This document shows, in pieces, positions 28,544 through 37,298 of a DNA stretch of 64,000 nt. The notes beneath the pieces are model-generated. The model saw only the letters and a list, made by a program, of their open reading frames with translations. It was not told the DNA's origin and searched no databases. The DNA is taken from the NCBI GenBank assembly GCA_964492485.1, contig CAZBKM010000013.1, positions 1 to 64,000 on the forward strand, written 5' to 3'. Origin of the DNA: UBA5336 sp964492485. Lineage in GTDB: Bacteria > Pseudomonadota > Alphaproteobacteria > Caulobacterales > Hyphomonadaceae. Positions within the stretch are counted from its first letter, which is position 1. Each line of letters begins with the position of its first letter. Position numbers and translations under genes: made by a program.

Positions 28544-28585
28544 AGGGTCGCGCGCCGGCCTGCCGCCGCCGCGTTCGGGGAGCGT

Positions 28586-28692
28586 GTCTAAAGCGCCAGT
28601 CTTTCGTTTCACTCCAGGCCGTCGCTTTACATCATTGTTTTTGCGCAAGTATCCGTTCGCAACCGAGTACGTTTGCTCCGAACTTGCTCTAG
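28586..28692 (+). repeat. Dispersed mosaic repeat, copy R2
   Basis: It carries the module with TCCAGGCCGTCGCTTTACATC, then GCGCAAGTATCCGTTCGCAA and TTGCTCCGAAC. It aligns along its length with 42315-42422 (R5) and 57521-57608 (R7). Its right end, GCTCTAG, supplies the TAG stop of the minus-strand OmpW-like gene. Confidence 0.82.
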
Positions 28693-29387
28693 AAGCGATA
28701 GCCCGCTCCAAGTCCGACGATCAGCGGATTGATATCGACTTCGGCATCGACGATCACGCGTTCCGCCCCCAGGGCCGGACCGAGAGCGCTGGTCAGGTCG
28801 ACCGTGACGTCCGGATTGATCCAGACCTTCTTCACATCGAGGTTCAGGAGCCAGCCGCCCGGCTCGCCATCGAGGTCGTAGTCCAGGCCGGCCTGCAGGG
28901 CGGGGCCGAAGCTCGTATCATAATCGATGTCGTCGGCAACGGGGCCTGCATTCTCATCGAAGAACAGGGTCGCGTTCACGCCGGCGCCCACATAGGGGGT
29001 CAGTCTGCCACCCGTCTTGAAGTGATACTGCAGTGTCAGGGTGGGCGGCAGCAGCGTCACGTCGCCCAGATCGACGGTCGCATCGGTCAGAACGTCGCCC
29101 ACCGTCAGGTCGACCGCGCTTACATCGTGCGGTGTGACGCCGAGGATCAGTTCCGCCGCGATCCGGTCGGTGAAGAAGTAGGTGATGTCGAGTTCGGGGA
29201 CATACTGGTCCTCGATGTCCACATCGCCGGGCAGACGGGCGCCGCCGGTCGTCAGCTCGGCGCTCTCATCCGGCAGCACGCCGATCACGCGGGCACGGAT
29301 CTGCCATGGCGAGTCCTGGGCCATGGCGGGACCGGCCAGCGCCGTGCCCGCCACAGCCGCGAGCAGGAGGGTCTTGAGGCAATTCAT
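28689..29387 (-). CDS. OmpW-family outer membrane protein
   Basis: A 232-residue eight-stranded barrel. A signal peptide (MNCLKTLLLAAVAGTALAGPAMA, cut after AMA) is followed by DSPWQIRARVIGVLPDES, the OmpW N-terminal pattern, and the protein ends in the outer-membrane signal GLGAGYRF. OmpW proteins form narrow hydrophobic channels for small molecules. Its stop codon lies inside repeat R2. Confidence 0.92.
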   Translation of the reverse strand: MNCLKTLLLAAVAGTALAGPAMAQDSPWQIRARVIGVLPDESAELTTGGARLPGDVDIEDQYVPELDITYFFTDRIAAELILGVTPHDVSAVDLTVGDVLTDATVDLGDVTLLPPTLTLQYHFKTGGRLTPYVGAGVNATLFFDENAGPVADDIDYDTSFGPALQAGLDYDLDGEPGGWLLNLDVKKVWINPDVTVDLTSALGPALGAERVIVDAEVDINPLIVGLGAGYRF

Positions 29388-29585
29388 GGTGTCTTCCCCT
29401 TCGGTTCAGGATGACACATGCGTCACATTCTTTCGGGGTCCGGTGAATTGGCCTTGGTGCCGCGCGGCGCCGAACCGCACGCGCAAAGTGTCTCCGCTTG
29501 ATCTGGCGCAAGGCGGACGGGTGCGCGCCGAGGCAGCCACCCCCGGTTCCGCCCCCCGGGTCTGGTTCCATGGCCCGCGGGATGC

Positions 29586-30485
29586 CTACATGCCGCCCTT
29601 TGCGGCGCGTTCGGCGACCTGGTCGAACAGCGCGTCTCCGCCCCATGTCTGGCCAGCATCGCCGCCGAACATCAGCTCCGGCGGAAGGGTCTCGGGACCT
29701 TCGCCCGGGCCGACCGGCGGGGTCATATAGCCCAGGGCATAACTGCCCATGGCATACCCCAGGAGCGCGCGAAGCTCCGGATCCAGGGTGCGTGCGATGG
29801 CCGGCGGACAGGACAGGTACTGGTTCTCTTCCTGACGCAGCCAGCCCAGGCAATAGGTGAGGTTCAGGCCCCAGCGGTCGGCGCCGCCCTGGTGGGCGCC
29901 GCCGCCATGAATCACGCTTCCCGTGTAGACGAGCACCGAGCCGGCCGACATTTCGGCCTGGCAGACCTCGGCGTCCGCAGCCTTGCGGGTCGGATCCCAG
30001 CGGTGGCTGCCTGGCGCGACGCGGGTCGCGCCGTTGCCGGCGTTGAACTCGCTCACCGCCCAGATCGTATTGAATTGCGGCTCGATGTCAGCAGGCAGGT
30101 AGCCACCCCAGGCCAGCCTGTCCCGGTGCAGGGGCTGGGCCGCCTGACCGGGAGAGATCCGGATCATCTGGGTAAGGTGGAGCTGGATCGTCTCGCAATA
30201 GGGGGCAAGAAAGGCGCGGGCTGCCTGCAGGATCGTGTCATGCTGGATCAAGGCCCGGCACGTGGGTGACCGGGCCACCAGAGCACCGGTTCGCCTTGTA
30301 TGTGCGCCGGTAAACGCGTCTCGGCCATGGGGCGTTGCTTCACTGTAGGGCGCGATTTCCGCCTGTACGGCGGCCACCTGCTCCGGGCTCATCGCCGCCT
30401 CGATGATGGCGGCACCATCACGGTCGAGCGCGTCAAGCAGGTCGTCGACGCGGACGTCCCGGGGCAGACGGGTCAGGCTTGGCAT
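29586..30485 (-). CDS. Phytanoyl-CoA dioxygenase family protein
   Basis: Fe(II)/2-oxoglutarate oxygenase of the PhyH fold, 299 residues. The iron ligands are visible as the HxD pair in QPLHRDRLAWG and the distal His in GSVIHGGGAHQGG; an Arg some ten residues on (DRWGLNLTY) can hold 2-oxoglutarate. The ATG at 30485 follows GGGAGGAAACG. It is the nearest of three leftward genes with two thioesterases, which suggests lipid or acyl substrates. Confidence 0.85.
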   Translation of the reverse strand: MPSLTRLPRDVRVDDLLDALDRDGAAIIEAAMSPEQVAAVQAEIAPYSEATPHGRDAFTGAHTRRTGALVARSPTCRALIQHDTILQAARAFLAPYCETIQLHLTQMIRISPGQAAQPLHRDRLAWGGYLPADIEPQFNTIWAVSEFNAGNGATRVAPGSHRWDPTRKAADAEVCQAEMSAGSVLVYTGSVIHGGGAHQGGADRWGLNLTYCLGWLRQEENQYLSCPPAIARTLDPELRALLGYAMGSYALGYMTPPVGPGEGPETLPPELMFGGDAGQTWGGDALFDQVAERAAKGGM

Positions 30486-30592
30486 CGTTTCCTCCCAATC
30501 GTGGCGTGCCGGGTCGTGGCACTTTCCAGCACCTTGCCCCGCATCTGAGACGATCCTGACCCAGCTCGCCGCGAACCGCCAGTCCCGTCCCG

Positions 30593-31024
30593 TCAGCCGT
30601 CCGGCGCCGCCGTATCGGGCTTGGCGACGAGAAACTGGGCGCGCAGGGCGGCGACGGGCTTGGCGCGCTCGGCCTGCCATGCCTCCGCGCGCACCGTGGC
30701 CATGCGCGAGCCGAGCTTGGTAATGAAGGCGCGTGCGAAAATGTCCTCCGCCCGGGCCGAGCGCAGATAGTCGATCGTGAGATCGATCGGCTTCGGCGGA
30801 CGGTCGAGATCGGTCAGCAGGTAGACCTGGGCCATGGCAGCGATCTCGAGAAAGGCGCCAATACAGCCGCCATGCCAGGCACGGATCATGGAGTTGCCGA
30901 TGAACTTTTCCTGGAAGGGCAGGATGGCGGTCATCTCGTCGCCCAGCACCTCGCAGCGCATCCCAAGGGTCCGGGCGAAAGGCGTGCGGCCAAGAAAGGC
31001 GGACAGGACCTCGGCGCGGCTCAC
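30593..31024 (-). CDS. PaaI-like hotdog thioesterase
   Basis: A 143-residue single hotdog domain predicted to hydrolyse acyl-CoA thioesters. The family segment WHGGCIGAFLEIAAMAQVYL corresponds to the active-site helix, followed by the strand PIDLTIDYLRSARAEDIFARA. It overlaps the upstream thioesterase gene by four bases, so they form a coupled pair and possibly a heteromer. Confidence 0.85.
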   Translation of the reverse strand: MSRAEVLSAFLGRTPFARTLGMRCEVLGDEMTAILPFQEKFIGNSMIRAWHGGCIGAFLEIAAMAQVYLLTDLDRPPKPIDLTIDYLRSARAEDIFARAFITKLGSRMATVRAEAWQAERAKPVAALRAQFLVAKPDTAAPDG

Positions 31025-31527
31025 GATCCCGACTCCGGCGCCGTCATCAGCGAGCCGCCGCCGCCACCGGGGGCCCAGCGTTTGGGATCATTCAGGGCGA
31101 AGGCCGCCGTGGCCGTGGCAATCACCCGATCGCGCGCCGTGTGGTAGGCCCAGGCCCGGCAGAATGCCACCGACCGGGTGATGTGGTAGCATTCGGCTTC
31201 ACCCACCACCGTCTCGCCACGCTCGGCCGGTCGCATATAGTCGATCCGCAGGTCGAGCGTCGCCATCGCCTTGATCTCGGTCAGCCGCGTGGCCACCGCA
31301 ACGCCGCAGAGATTGTCGAGCAGCGAGGTGATCACGCCGCCCGCGATCACGCCAGTGTCCGGGTCGCCGATCAGGTCCTCCCGCCAGGGTGCGGTGGCAA
31401 AGGCCCGGCCGTGTTCGACGCCGGTGATCTCGAACCCCAGAAAGCTGGCCCAGGGCACCCCCGACATCATCGAGGCGGCATAGGTCCGGATCGTGTCGAG
31501 GGAGATCGGCTCGGAACGGTCGTTCAT
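31021..31527 (-). CDS. PaaI-like hotdog thioesterase (first of the pair)
   Basis: 168 residues; hotdog helix GVIAGGVITSLLDNLCGVAVA and strand ATLDLRIDYMRPAERGETVVGEAE match PaaI/YbgC-type acyl-CoA thioesterases. The start at 31527 was chosen because earlier in-frame codons lie in the region facing the flavin monooxygenase. The C-terminus has a Gly-run tail. It is translationally coupled to the next gene. Confidence 0.85.
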   Translation of the reverse strand: MNDRSEPISLDTIRTYAASMMSGVPWASFLGFEITGVEHGRAFATAPWREDLIGDPDTGVIAGGVITSLLDNLCGVAVATRLTEIKAMATLDLRIDYMRPAERGETVVGEAECYHITRSVAFCRAWAYHTARDRVIATATAAFALNDPKRWAPGGGGGSLMTAPESGS

Positions 31528-31651
31528 GCTGCGGTGCCCTTTGCAAATTGACGCGCACGTCATGTCCGATACCATTCGGCTAGAAACCTGGGAACCGTGA
31601 AACCAGGACACGCACGACCCGGACAGGCGGGTCCAGATCGGGAGGACGGGA

Positions 31652-32992
31652 ATGGCATTCGACGGTGGCGGCAAGCCGAAGACCTGCATCATCGGTGCGG
31701 GCTGCTCGGGATTCACCATGGCAAAGCGCCTGAAGGATCACGGCTTGCCCTATGACTGCTTCGAGATGTCCGACAACATCGGCGGGAACTGGTACTTTCG
31801 GAACCCAAACGGCCTTTCGTCCTGTTATGAGAGCCTGCACATCGATACCTCGAAATGGCGCCTGGCCTTCGAGGACTTTCCCGTCCCGCAGGACTGGCCG
31901 GATTTTCCGCATCACCGCCAGCTTTTCCAGTACTTCAACGATTACGTGGACAATTTCGGCCTGCGAGAAACGATCACCTTCAACACGCGGGTGGAGCATG
32001 CCACGCGCCTGGAGGACGGCCGCTGGCAGGTTCGCCTGTCAGACGGCACGACGCGTTCCTATGAGGCTCTGGTCGTCGCCAACGGGCACCATTGGGACCC
32101 CCGTCTGCCGGAGTATCCCGGGACCTTCGACGGGTATCAGGTCCATTCCCACCACTATCGTGAGCCGTTCGACCCCTATGATTTCCGTGGCAAGCGCGTC
32201 CTCGTGGTCGGCGCTGGCAATTCCGCCATGGATATCGCTTCGGAGCTGAGCCAGCGACCGATCGCGGAGCGGCTGTTCATTTCCATGCGCCGCGGGGTCT
32301 GGGTCCTGCCCAAGTACATGAATGGCCAGCCGGCGGACAAGGCGGTATTGCCGGGCTGGATGCCCTCAGGCGTCGGGCGCGCGCTGGCCCGGCGCATGAT
32401 CAAAAAGCGGATCGGCGACATGCGGAATTATGGTCTGCCCCAACCCGATCATGAGCCGCTGGACGCCCATCCCTCGGTCTCCGGTGAATTCCTGACCCGG
32501 GTCGGATGCGGCGACATTGTGCCAAAGGGCGCCATGGAACGGCTCGACGGCGACGGCGTCGTGTTCCGGGACGGCACACGCGAACAGATCGACGCTATTG
32601 TCTGGGCAACGGGCTACAAGGTCTCGTTCCCGTTCTTCGACCACCCAGACCTCATGCCGGAGGACAATCGCTTCCCATTGTTCAAGCGCATGATCAAGCC
32701 GGGTTACGAGAACCTGTACTTCCTGGGTCTCGCCCAGCCATTGCCGACCCTGGTCAACTTTGCCGAGCAACAGTCGAAGCTGGTGGCGGCACACCTGTCG
32801 GGCACGTACACTCTGCCGGATCGGCAGACGATGGAGGCGGTGATCGTGGAGGACGAGAAACGCCATCTCGGGCATTTCTACGACGCCCCGCGCCATACGA
32901 TGCAGGTCGATTTCAACACTTACGTCAGCGACCTGCTGAAGGAGATCAAGCGTGGTGCAAAGCGGCAAGGCCGCCAGCCGGTCGAAGCCTGA
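31652..32992 (+). CDS. Flavin-containing monooxygenase
   Basis: Class B flavoprotein monooxygenase of the FMO type, 446 residues. It has an FAD-binding GAGCSGFTMAK near residue 12, the NADPH-binding GAGNSAMDIA near residue 188, and the fingerprint FDGYQVHSHHY (FxGxxxHxxxY). Predicted to oxygenate N or S atoms of small substrates. It is divergent from the thioesterase pair. The end overlaps the start of the next gene by 41 bases. Confidence 0.88.
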   Translation: MAFDGGGKPKTCIIGAGCSGFTMAKRLKDHGLPYDCFEMSDNIGGNWYFRNPNGLSSCYESLHIDTSKWRLAFEDFPVPQDWPDFPHHRQLFQYFNDYVDNFGLRETITFNTRVEHATRLEDGRWQVRLSDGTTRSYEALVVANGHHWDPRLPEYPGTFDGYQVHSHHYREPFDPYDFRGKRVLVVGAGNSAMDIASELSQRPIAERLFISMRRGVWVLPKYMNGQPADKAVLPGWMPSGVGRALARRMIKKRIGDMRNYGLPQPDHEPLDAHPSVSGEFLTRVGCGDIVPKGAMERLDGDGVVFRDGTREQIDAIVWATGYKVSFPFFDHPDLMPEDNRFPLFKRMIKPGYENLYFLGLAQPLPTLVNFAEQQSKLVAAHLSGTYTLPDRQTMEAVIVEDEKRHLGHFYDAPRHTMQVDFNTYVSDLLKEIKRGAKRQGRQPVEA

Positions 32993-33707
32993 TCCCCGGT
33001 CGGCACGATGTGCGCTGCGGCCCGTTCTGGCGGGAGCGGTGCTTGTGGTGGCGACAGCGTGCGCATCGCCGGCGGGTGAGGTGCGCCAGGCAGGACAGCC
33101 GACGCCCGTTCCGCCGGTGGGGCCGTCCGGCAGCCTCGCCGCCCAGGGACCTTTCCAGCCCGATCTGGTGCTGACGGTCTGCAACATGTCGGTGTCCAAT
33201 GCGCCCCGCGTGGATGGGCGCCAGGTCGTTGAGGGCTTCAGCCCGCTGATCCGCGTGAACGGCCTGATCCTTGCGGCCGCACCGGTCAATGACGCCTGCG
33301 TGAGCTCCGGCTTCGGACCGCGCTTCGGGCGCATGCATGAAGGGCTTGACCTTCAGGCGACGCCGGCGGGTCCCGTCTATTCTGCCGCACCGGGGCGCGT
33401 CAGGGAGCTTCGGAGGGCCAGCGGATACGGACTGCAGCTTGTGATCGACCACGGGCGGGGCGTCTTCACCCGCTACGCACATCTCGCGTCCTACGCGCCG
33501 GGCTTGCAGGAAGGTGTGTATGTGGGATTCGGCCAGAAGCTGGGCATGATGGGAGACACGGGAAACGCCACCGCTGTCCATCTGCATTACGAGATCCTGC
33601 GTGGCCGCTGGGGCGCCAGGGGTTCCTACGGACTGACACCCACGGACCCGCTGGGCTATCCGGCCTATCGGGTCGCCGATGTCTCCAGTCCCGCCACGGG
33701 GTCGTGA
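32952..33707 (+). CDS. M23-family (LytM) peptidase, exported
   Basis: 251 residues with an N-terminal hydrophobic export segment (ARCALRPVLAGAVLVVATAC); the Cys could be lipidated, but the lipobox is poor. The LytM domain has the zinc-binding HEGLDL and HLHYE motifs, with GYGLQLVIDHGRGVFTRYAHL between. It predicts a cell-wall endopeptidase or a LytM regulator. The start is a GTG within the monooxygenase gene and is uncertain. Confidence 0.82.
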   Translation: MVQSGKAASRSKPDPRSARCALRPVLAGAVLVVATACASPAGEVRQAGQPTPVPPVGPSGSLAAQGPFQPDLVLTVCNMSVSNAPRVDGRQVVEGFSPLIRVNGLILAAAPVNDACVSSGFGPRFGRMHEGLDLQATPAGPVYSAAPGRVRELRRASGYGLQLVIDHGRGVFTRYAHLASYAPGLQEGVYVGFGQKLGMMGDTGNATAVHLHYEILRGRWGARGSYGLTPTDPLGYPAYRVADVSSPATGS

Positions 33708-33796
33708 GCCCTGCCCACCGGGCGGCCCGGGCGCATCGAAAGGTCCGCATGCGGCCGGTTGCGGTCAGGCGCGGCGAGCGCTATCGCGTTCCTCGC

Positions 33797-34435
33797 ATGA
33801 CAGAGACAGCCCCGACCCAGAACGCGCAGAACGGCAAACGTGAGCGGGCCAAGGCCGCAAACCGGCAGGCGATCCTTGACGCGGCGCGCATCGTCTTTGC
33901 GCGGATCGGGTTCGAGGCGACGACCGTGCGCGACATCGTGCGCGAGACCGATCTCGCGGCCGGGACGTTCTATAACTACTTCAAGTCCAAGGAAGACGTC
34001 TTCGAGGCCATCGCCCGCGACAGCACCACAAGTTTCCGGGAAGTGCTCAAGGAGGTAAGGGCATCGACCGTGGACCTGGAGTCCTATGTCCGGGCTGCCT
34101 ATCACGCCTATTTCGATTTCCTCGCCCGTGAGAACGAAAAGGCCATCGGGCAGGGTGCCCCGCACATGGCGCTGATCGGCGTGCGGGTCGATACGCCGGA
34201 GATGAAGGCTGTCTTTACCGAGATCCGTGCCGATCTGGACCGCGCCCTGGAGCGGACCGAGGGGCTGGACATCGACACCGAGTATCTGACCGCCGCCGCA
34301 GTCGGCATTGCCCGGGAACTGGGAGACTACATGCTGCAGCGTCGGCCTGTGGACGTCCGGGGCGCGGCCCGGTTCGCGTCCGACCTGCTGATGGCTGGTC
34401 TGCGTGCGCCAGGAGTGCAAAACTCCAAAGTCTAG
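33797..34435 (+). CDS. TetR-family transcriptional regulator
   Basis: 212 residues. The N-terminal HTH spans AILDAARIVFARIGFEATTVRDIVRETDLAAGTFYNYFKSKEDVF. The ligand domain is all-helical. The ATG at 33797 has no strong ribosome site; an earlier in-frame start at 33704 would add 31 basic residues. It probably controls the neighbouring lipid or xenobiotic genes. The TAG stop directly precedes repeat R3. Confidence 0.88.
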   Translation: MTETAPTQNAQNGKRERAKAANRQAILDAARIVFARIGFEATTVRDIVRETDLAAGTFYNYFKSKEDVFEAIARDSTTSFREVLKEVRASTVDLESYVRAAYHAYFDFLARENEKAIGQGAPHMALIGVRVDTPEMKAVFTEIRADLDRALERTEGLDIDTEYLTAAAVGIARELGDYMLQRRPVDVRGAARFASDLLMAGLRAPGVQNSKV

Positions 34436-34537
34436 GGCATTTTCACGCGCATTGGGCATCAGTTCATGTAAAGAAAACGCTCAAAAACAAGACGCTAGCG
34501 CATCTTCAGCGATGTTGATCAACTGGGGGATGCGCCA
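34433..34537 (+). repeat. Dispersed mosaic repeat, copy R3
   Basis: Starts TAGGGCATTTTC at the TetR stop codon, then AAGAAAACGCTCAAAAACAAGA and AGCGCATCTTCA, as in R4. The right hairpin arm is degenerate (GGGGATGCGCC), so the stem is imperfect. It lies between the TetR and hydrolase genes and may end the TetR transcript. Confidence 0.78.
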
Positions 34538-34598
34538 GGCGCGGGGCAGAGGGGCCCGCGCCGGGGCTGACGGAATGGACCGAACGGGGAGGCTGACC

Positions 34599-35642
34599 AT
34601 GTCCTTGCAGGCGAAGATCGCCAAGACGATCCTCAAGCTGCCGCCGAGCTGGCTCGTGCGGATGTCGGGCGGCAAGCCCGTGGAAGTCGGCGGTCGCACG
34701 CTGGACCCTCACTTCCAGTTCATTGCCCATGGCGCGCGCAAGCAGCCGCCCATGTCCTCGCTGGACGCGCAGACGGGGCGCGCAGCCTCCGCCGCCGGGT
34801 TGGCCATGTTCGCGGCCAAGCCCGAACCGGGTGTCGCCTGGGAGACGTTCGCCCTGGAGGCGCCCGGACGCCAGATCCCGGTACGGCTCTACCGGCCCGA
34901 CCGCCAGGACCCGTCGGTGCCGCTCATGGTGTACTTCCATTTCGGTGGCGGCGTGATTGGTGATCTCGAGACCTGCCATGCCTTCTGCACGATCCTGTCG
35001 CGGATCGTCGGCTGTCCGGTGCTGTCGGTGGATTACCGTCTGGCACCCGAACACAAATGGCCCGCGGGCCTTGAGGATTGCGCCTTCGCTTATGAATGGG
35101 CCCTGAAGCACGCCGCCGAACATGGCGCGCCGGCGGGAGAGGCTGCGATCGGCGGTGACAGCATGGGTGGAAACTTCACCGCCATCATCGCCCAGGAGGC
35201 CAAGCGCAACGGCCTGCCGCGCCCCGCTTTGCAACTGTTGATCTATCCTGCGACCGACGTGTCCCGCGAGTTTCCGTCCCACATTACCTATGGCGAGACG
35301 TATCCGCTGAGCACGGACACCATGAACTGGTTCATGGACCACTATCTGCCCGAGGGTGCCAATCGCGAGGATGTGCGCATCTCGCCGGCACAGGAGATGG
35401 ATCTGGAAGGCCTGCCGCCCGCCATCGTCGTGACGGCCGGGTTCGACCCTCTGGTCGATGACGGCGCGGCCTATGCCGATCGGCTGAACCAGGCGGGCGT
35501 CGACGTCACCTATGTCTGCTATGACAGCCTTGCCCACGGCTTCACAGCTTTCACGGGCGTCTCGCCCGAGGCGGACGCGGCATGCCGGGAGATCGCCAAC
35601 ATGGTGAAGTCGGCCTATGCACGCCACGCCGCGCCGGCCTGA
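34599..35642 (+). CDS. Alpha/beta hydrolase (hormone-sensitive-lipase type esterase)
   Basis: 347 residues. The catalytic triad is present: Ser in GGDSMGGN, Asp in AGFDPLVDDG and His in LAHGF. The oxyanion motif is HFGGG (in YFHFGGGVIGD), a variant of the usual HGGG, followed by SVDYRLAPEHKWPAGLEDC, typical of the HSL group. It predicts a short-chain carboxylesterase or lipase. The ATG at 34599 follows GGGGAGG; an earlier in-frame ATG overlaps the TetR gene and is rejected. Confidence 0.88.
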   Translation: MSLQAKIAKTILKLPPSWLVRMSGGKPVEVGGRTLDPHFQFIAHGARKQPPMSSLDAQTGRAASAAGLAMFAAKPEPGVAWETFALEAPGRQIPVRLYRPDRQDPSVPLMVYFHFGGGVIGDLETCHAFCTILSRIVGCPVLSVDYRLAPEHKWPAGLEDCAFAYEWALKHAAEHGAPAGEAAIGGDSMGGNFTAIIAQEAKRNGLPRPALQLLIYPATDVSREFPSHITYGETYPLSTDTMNWFMDHYLPEGANREDVRISPAQEMDLEGLPPAIVVTAGFDPLVDDGAAYADRLNQAGVDVTYVCYDSLAHGFTAFTGVSPEADAACREIANMVKSAYARHAAPA

Positions 35643-35689
35643 CGCGTACTGGACCCGGTTGTCGGTTCGCGGTCGGTGACGCCCGTTGG

Positions 35690-35710
35690 CGTTCGCCAGC
35701 GGCGAACGCG
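35690..35710. terminator. Hairpin between convergent genes
   Basis: GCGTTCGCC / GGCGAACGC, a perfect nine-bp stem with a three-base loop, lying between the hydrolase and SDR stops. There is no T run on either strand, so its role as a terminator is uncertain. Confidence 0.35.
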
Positions 35711-35726
35711 CGGTACGTACCTGGCC

Positions 35727-36629
35727 TCATACTGTCCGCTTGGCCCTGTCCTTCTGGTTCTGGGCCTCGATCGCCTCGCGCGCGGCGCGCCATTCCGCAT
35801 CGCCCCACTGGGTCAGCATGGCGAAATTTCCGCCGGACGCGTTGTACATCGCCCCGTCTATGGCGATGGTCTGCCCGTTCACATACTCCGCGCCCGGCGC
35901 CAGCAGGAAGGCGGCAAGGTTCACAAGTTCATGCATCTCGCCAACCCGGCCCAGGGGGTTGCCACCGCCCGACTCCATGCGTTGGGCCCCTTCGGCATCC
36001 GGCGACAGCCGCTTCGACATGCCCTCCGTGGGGAAGGGGCCCGGCGCGATCGCATTGAAGCGGAGGCCATAGCGGCCCCATTCCACTGCGAGGCTCTGGG
36101 TCATCGTATTGATCCCTGCCTTCGACATCGCTGAAGGAACCACGAACGGTCCGCCGTTCCAGACCCATGTCGTCAGGATGGACACCACGCTCCCGCGCTG
36201 CTTCGCGTCGATCCAGCGCTTTCCGATGTCGTGGGTCATATAGAACGTGCCGCGGAAGACGATGTTCGCGATGGCATCAAAGCCCCGCACCGACAGGTCC
36301 TCGGTCCGCGAGATGAAGTTCCCGGCGGCATTGTTCACGAGACCCGTCAGGGGACCGTGCTCGGACCAGATGCGGTCGTTCATCTCCGTGATCGCGTCGG
36401 GCACCCGGATGTCGCAGGCGTGCGGGACGATCTTGCCGCCATGACGCTCGGACAGTTCCCTGGCCGTGTCCTCGCACACGCCGCCGCGCCGACCACAGAT
36501 GTGAACCTCGGCGCCCAGTTTCAGGAACCCTTCCGCCATCTCCTTGCCGAGACCGGTACCTCCGCCAGTGACGAGAATCCGTTCGTTCGACATCAAGCCG
36601 TCGCGGAACATGAGCTTGTCGGTGTCCAT
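35727..36629 (-). CDS. SDR oxidoreductase, 2,4-dienoyl-CoA reductase-like
   Basis: A 300-residue short-chain dehydrogenase. The cofactor motif is TGGGTGLGKEMA near residue 21, with CGRRGG and NNAAGNF downstream. The YxxxK site is replaced by PSAMSKAG, followed by AVEWGRYGLRFNAIAPGPFPTEG; the same replacement (PSASAKAG) is characteristic of mitochondrial dienoyl-CoA reductase DECR1. It probably removes double bonds in unsaturated fatty-acid oxidation with NADPH. The ATG at 36629 has a GGGAGGA box. Confidence 0.88.
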   Translation of the reverse strand: MDTDKLMFRDGLMSNERILVTGGGTGLGKEMAEGFLKLGAEVHICGRRGGVCEDTARELSERHGGKIVPHACDIRVPDAITEMNDRIWSEHGPLTGLVNNAAGNFISRTEDLSVRGFDAIANIVFRGTFYMTHDIGKRWIDAKQRGSVVSILTTWVWNGGPFVVPSAMSKAGINTMTQSLAVEWGRYGLRFNAIAPGPFPTEGMSKRLSPDAEGAQRMESGGGNPLGRVGEMHELVNLAAFLLAPGAEYVNGQTIAIDGAMYNASGGNFAMLTQWGDAEWRAAREAIEAQNQKDRAKRTV

Positions 36630-36803
36630 CAAGTCCTCCCGTGGTTTTCTCTCCAAGCGTTCAAACTAGCGCATCGGCCGTCCGGGTCAGCCCGGATTCG
36701 TGCGATCCGCTCGGTCAAGACCCATCCCGCTGGGGTCTGGAGACGTGCCGAGCGCATCTTCCGGTCATTCAGACCCTCTGAATATGGGCTGGTTTCATGT
36801 TTA

Positions 36804-36954
36804 GGGGCATTTTCCTCACGTGGTGCCCGCTTCGCTTGAAAATGTTCTATAGCATTTTCGAGCGAAGTGGGACCCGGTTCGCGTTAAGAAAATGCTCAAA
36901 AACAAGAACATAGCGCATCTTCACTGACTCCGATTGATTTGAAGATGCGCTAGC
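36804..36954 (+). repeat. Dispersed mosaic repeat, copy R4 (longest type)
   Basis: It contains GGGGCATTTTC, a second AGCATTTTCGAGCGAAGTGGGA unit, AAGAAAATGCTCAAAAACAAGA, and a perfect hairpin AGCGCATCTTCA / TGAAGATGCGCT (36912-36923 with 36940-36951, loop 16). The GCATTTTC...GAAAATGC parts also pair. Its right end provides the stop codon of the minus-strand gene at 36950. Confidence 0.85.
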
Positions 36955-37219
36955 GGCGGAATGGCAGGGAGAGCAGCCGCCAGAGAACCCAGATTGGCAG
37001 TACGACGGCCGCACCCGCCAGGAGCGGCTGCCAGGAATTTGTCACCATCCAAAGCGCGCTCGACCAGGCCGTGCGGGCCAGGGTTGCCAGCGTGGGCAGG
37101 AGTCCCGCCTGCGGGTCGGCCGGATCGAACCGGCTGGCCTGCACGAACAGGCCGACCAGCAGGCAGAGGACGACAAGCCGCAGTGCGCCGGCGGGCCTCA
37201 CCCCGAAAAGCCGGCGCAT
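36950..37219 (-). CDS. Small inner-membrane protein (DUF6460-like)
   Basis: 89 residues with two hydrophobic segments (about 11-27 and 64-84) and the WQPLLAGAAVVLPIWVLWRLL end that resembles the DUF6460 small membrane family. Function unknown. The TAG stop is formed by the last bases of repeat R4, so the C-terminus may have been altered by it. MscS lies upstream on the same strand. Confidence 0.72.
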   Translation of the reverse strand: MRRLFGVRPAGALRLVVLCLLVGLFVQASRFDPADPQAGLLPTLATLARTAWSSALWMVTNSWQPLLAGAAVVLPIWVLWRLLSLPFRR

Positions 37220-37298
37220 AAGGGGCCGGAGGCGACGGTCATGCGGATCGGGTCGGCCGGCCTCTTTGGCTGAATCATCGCCCCCCCGCCGGGACAGG

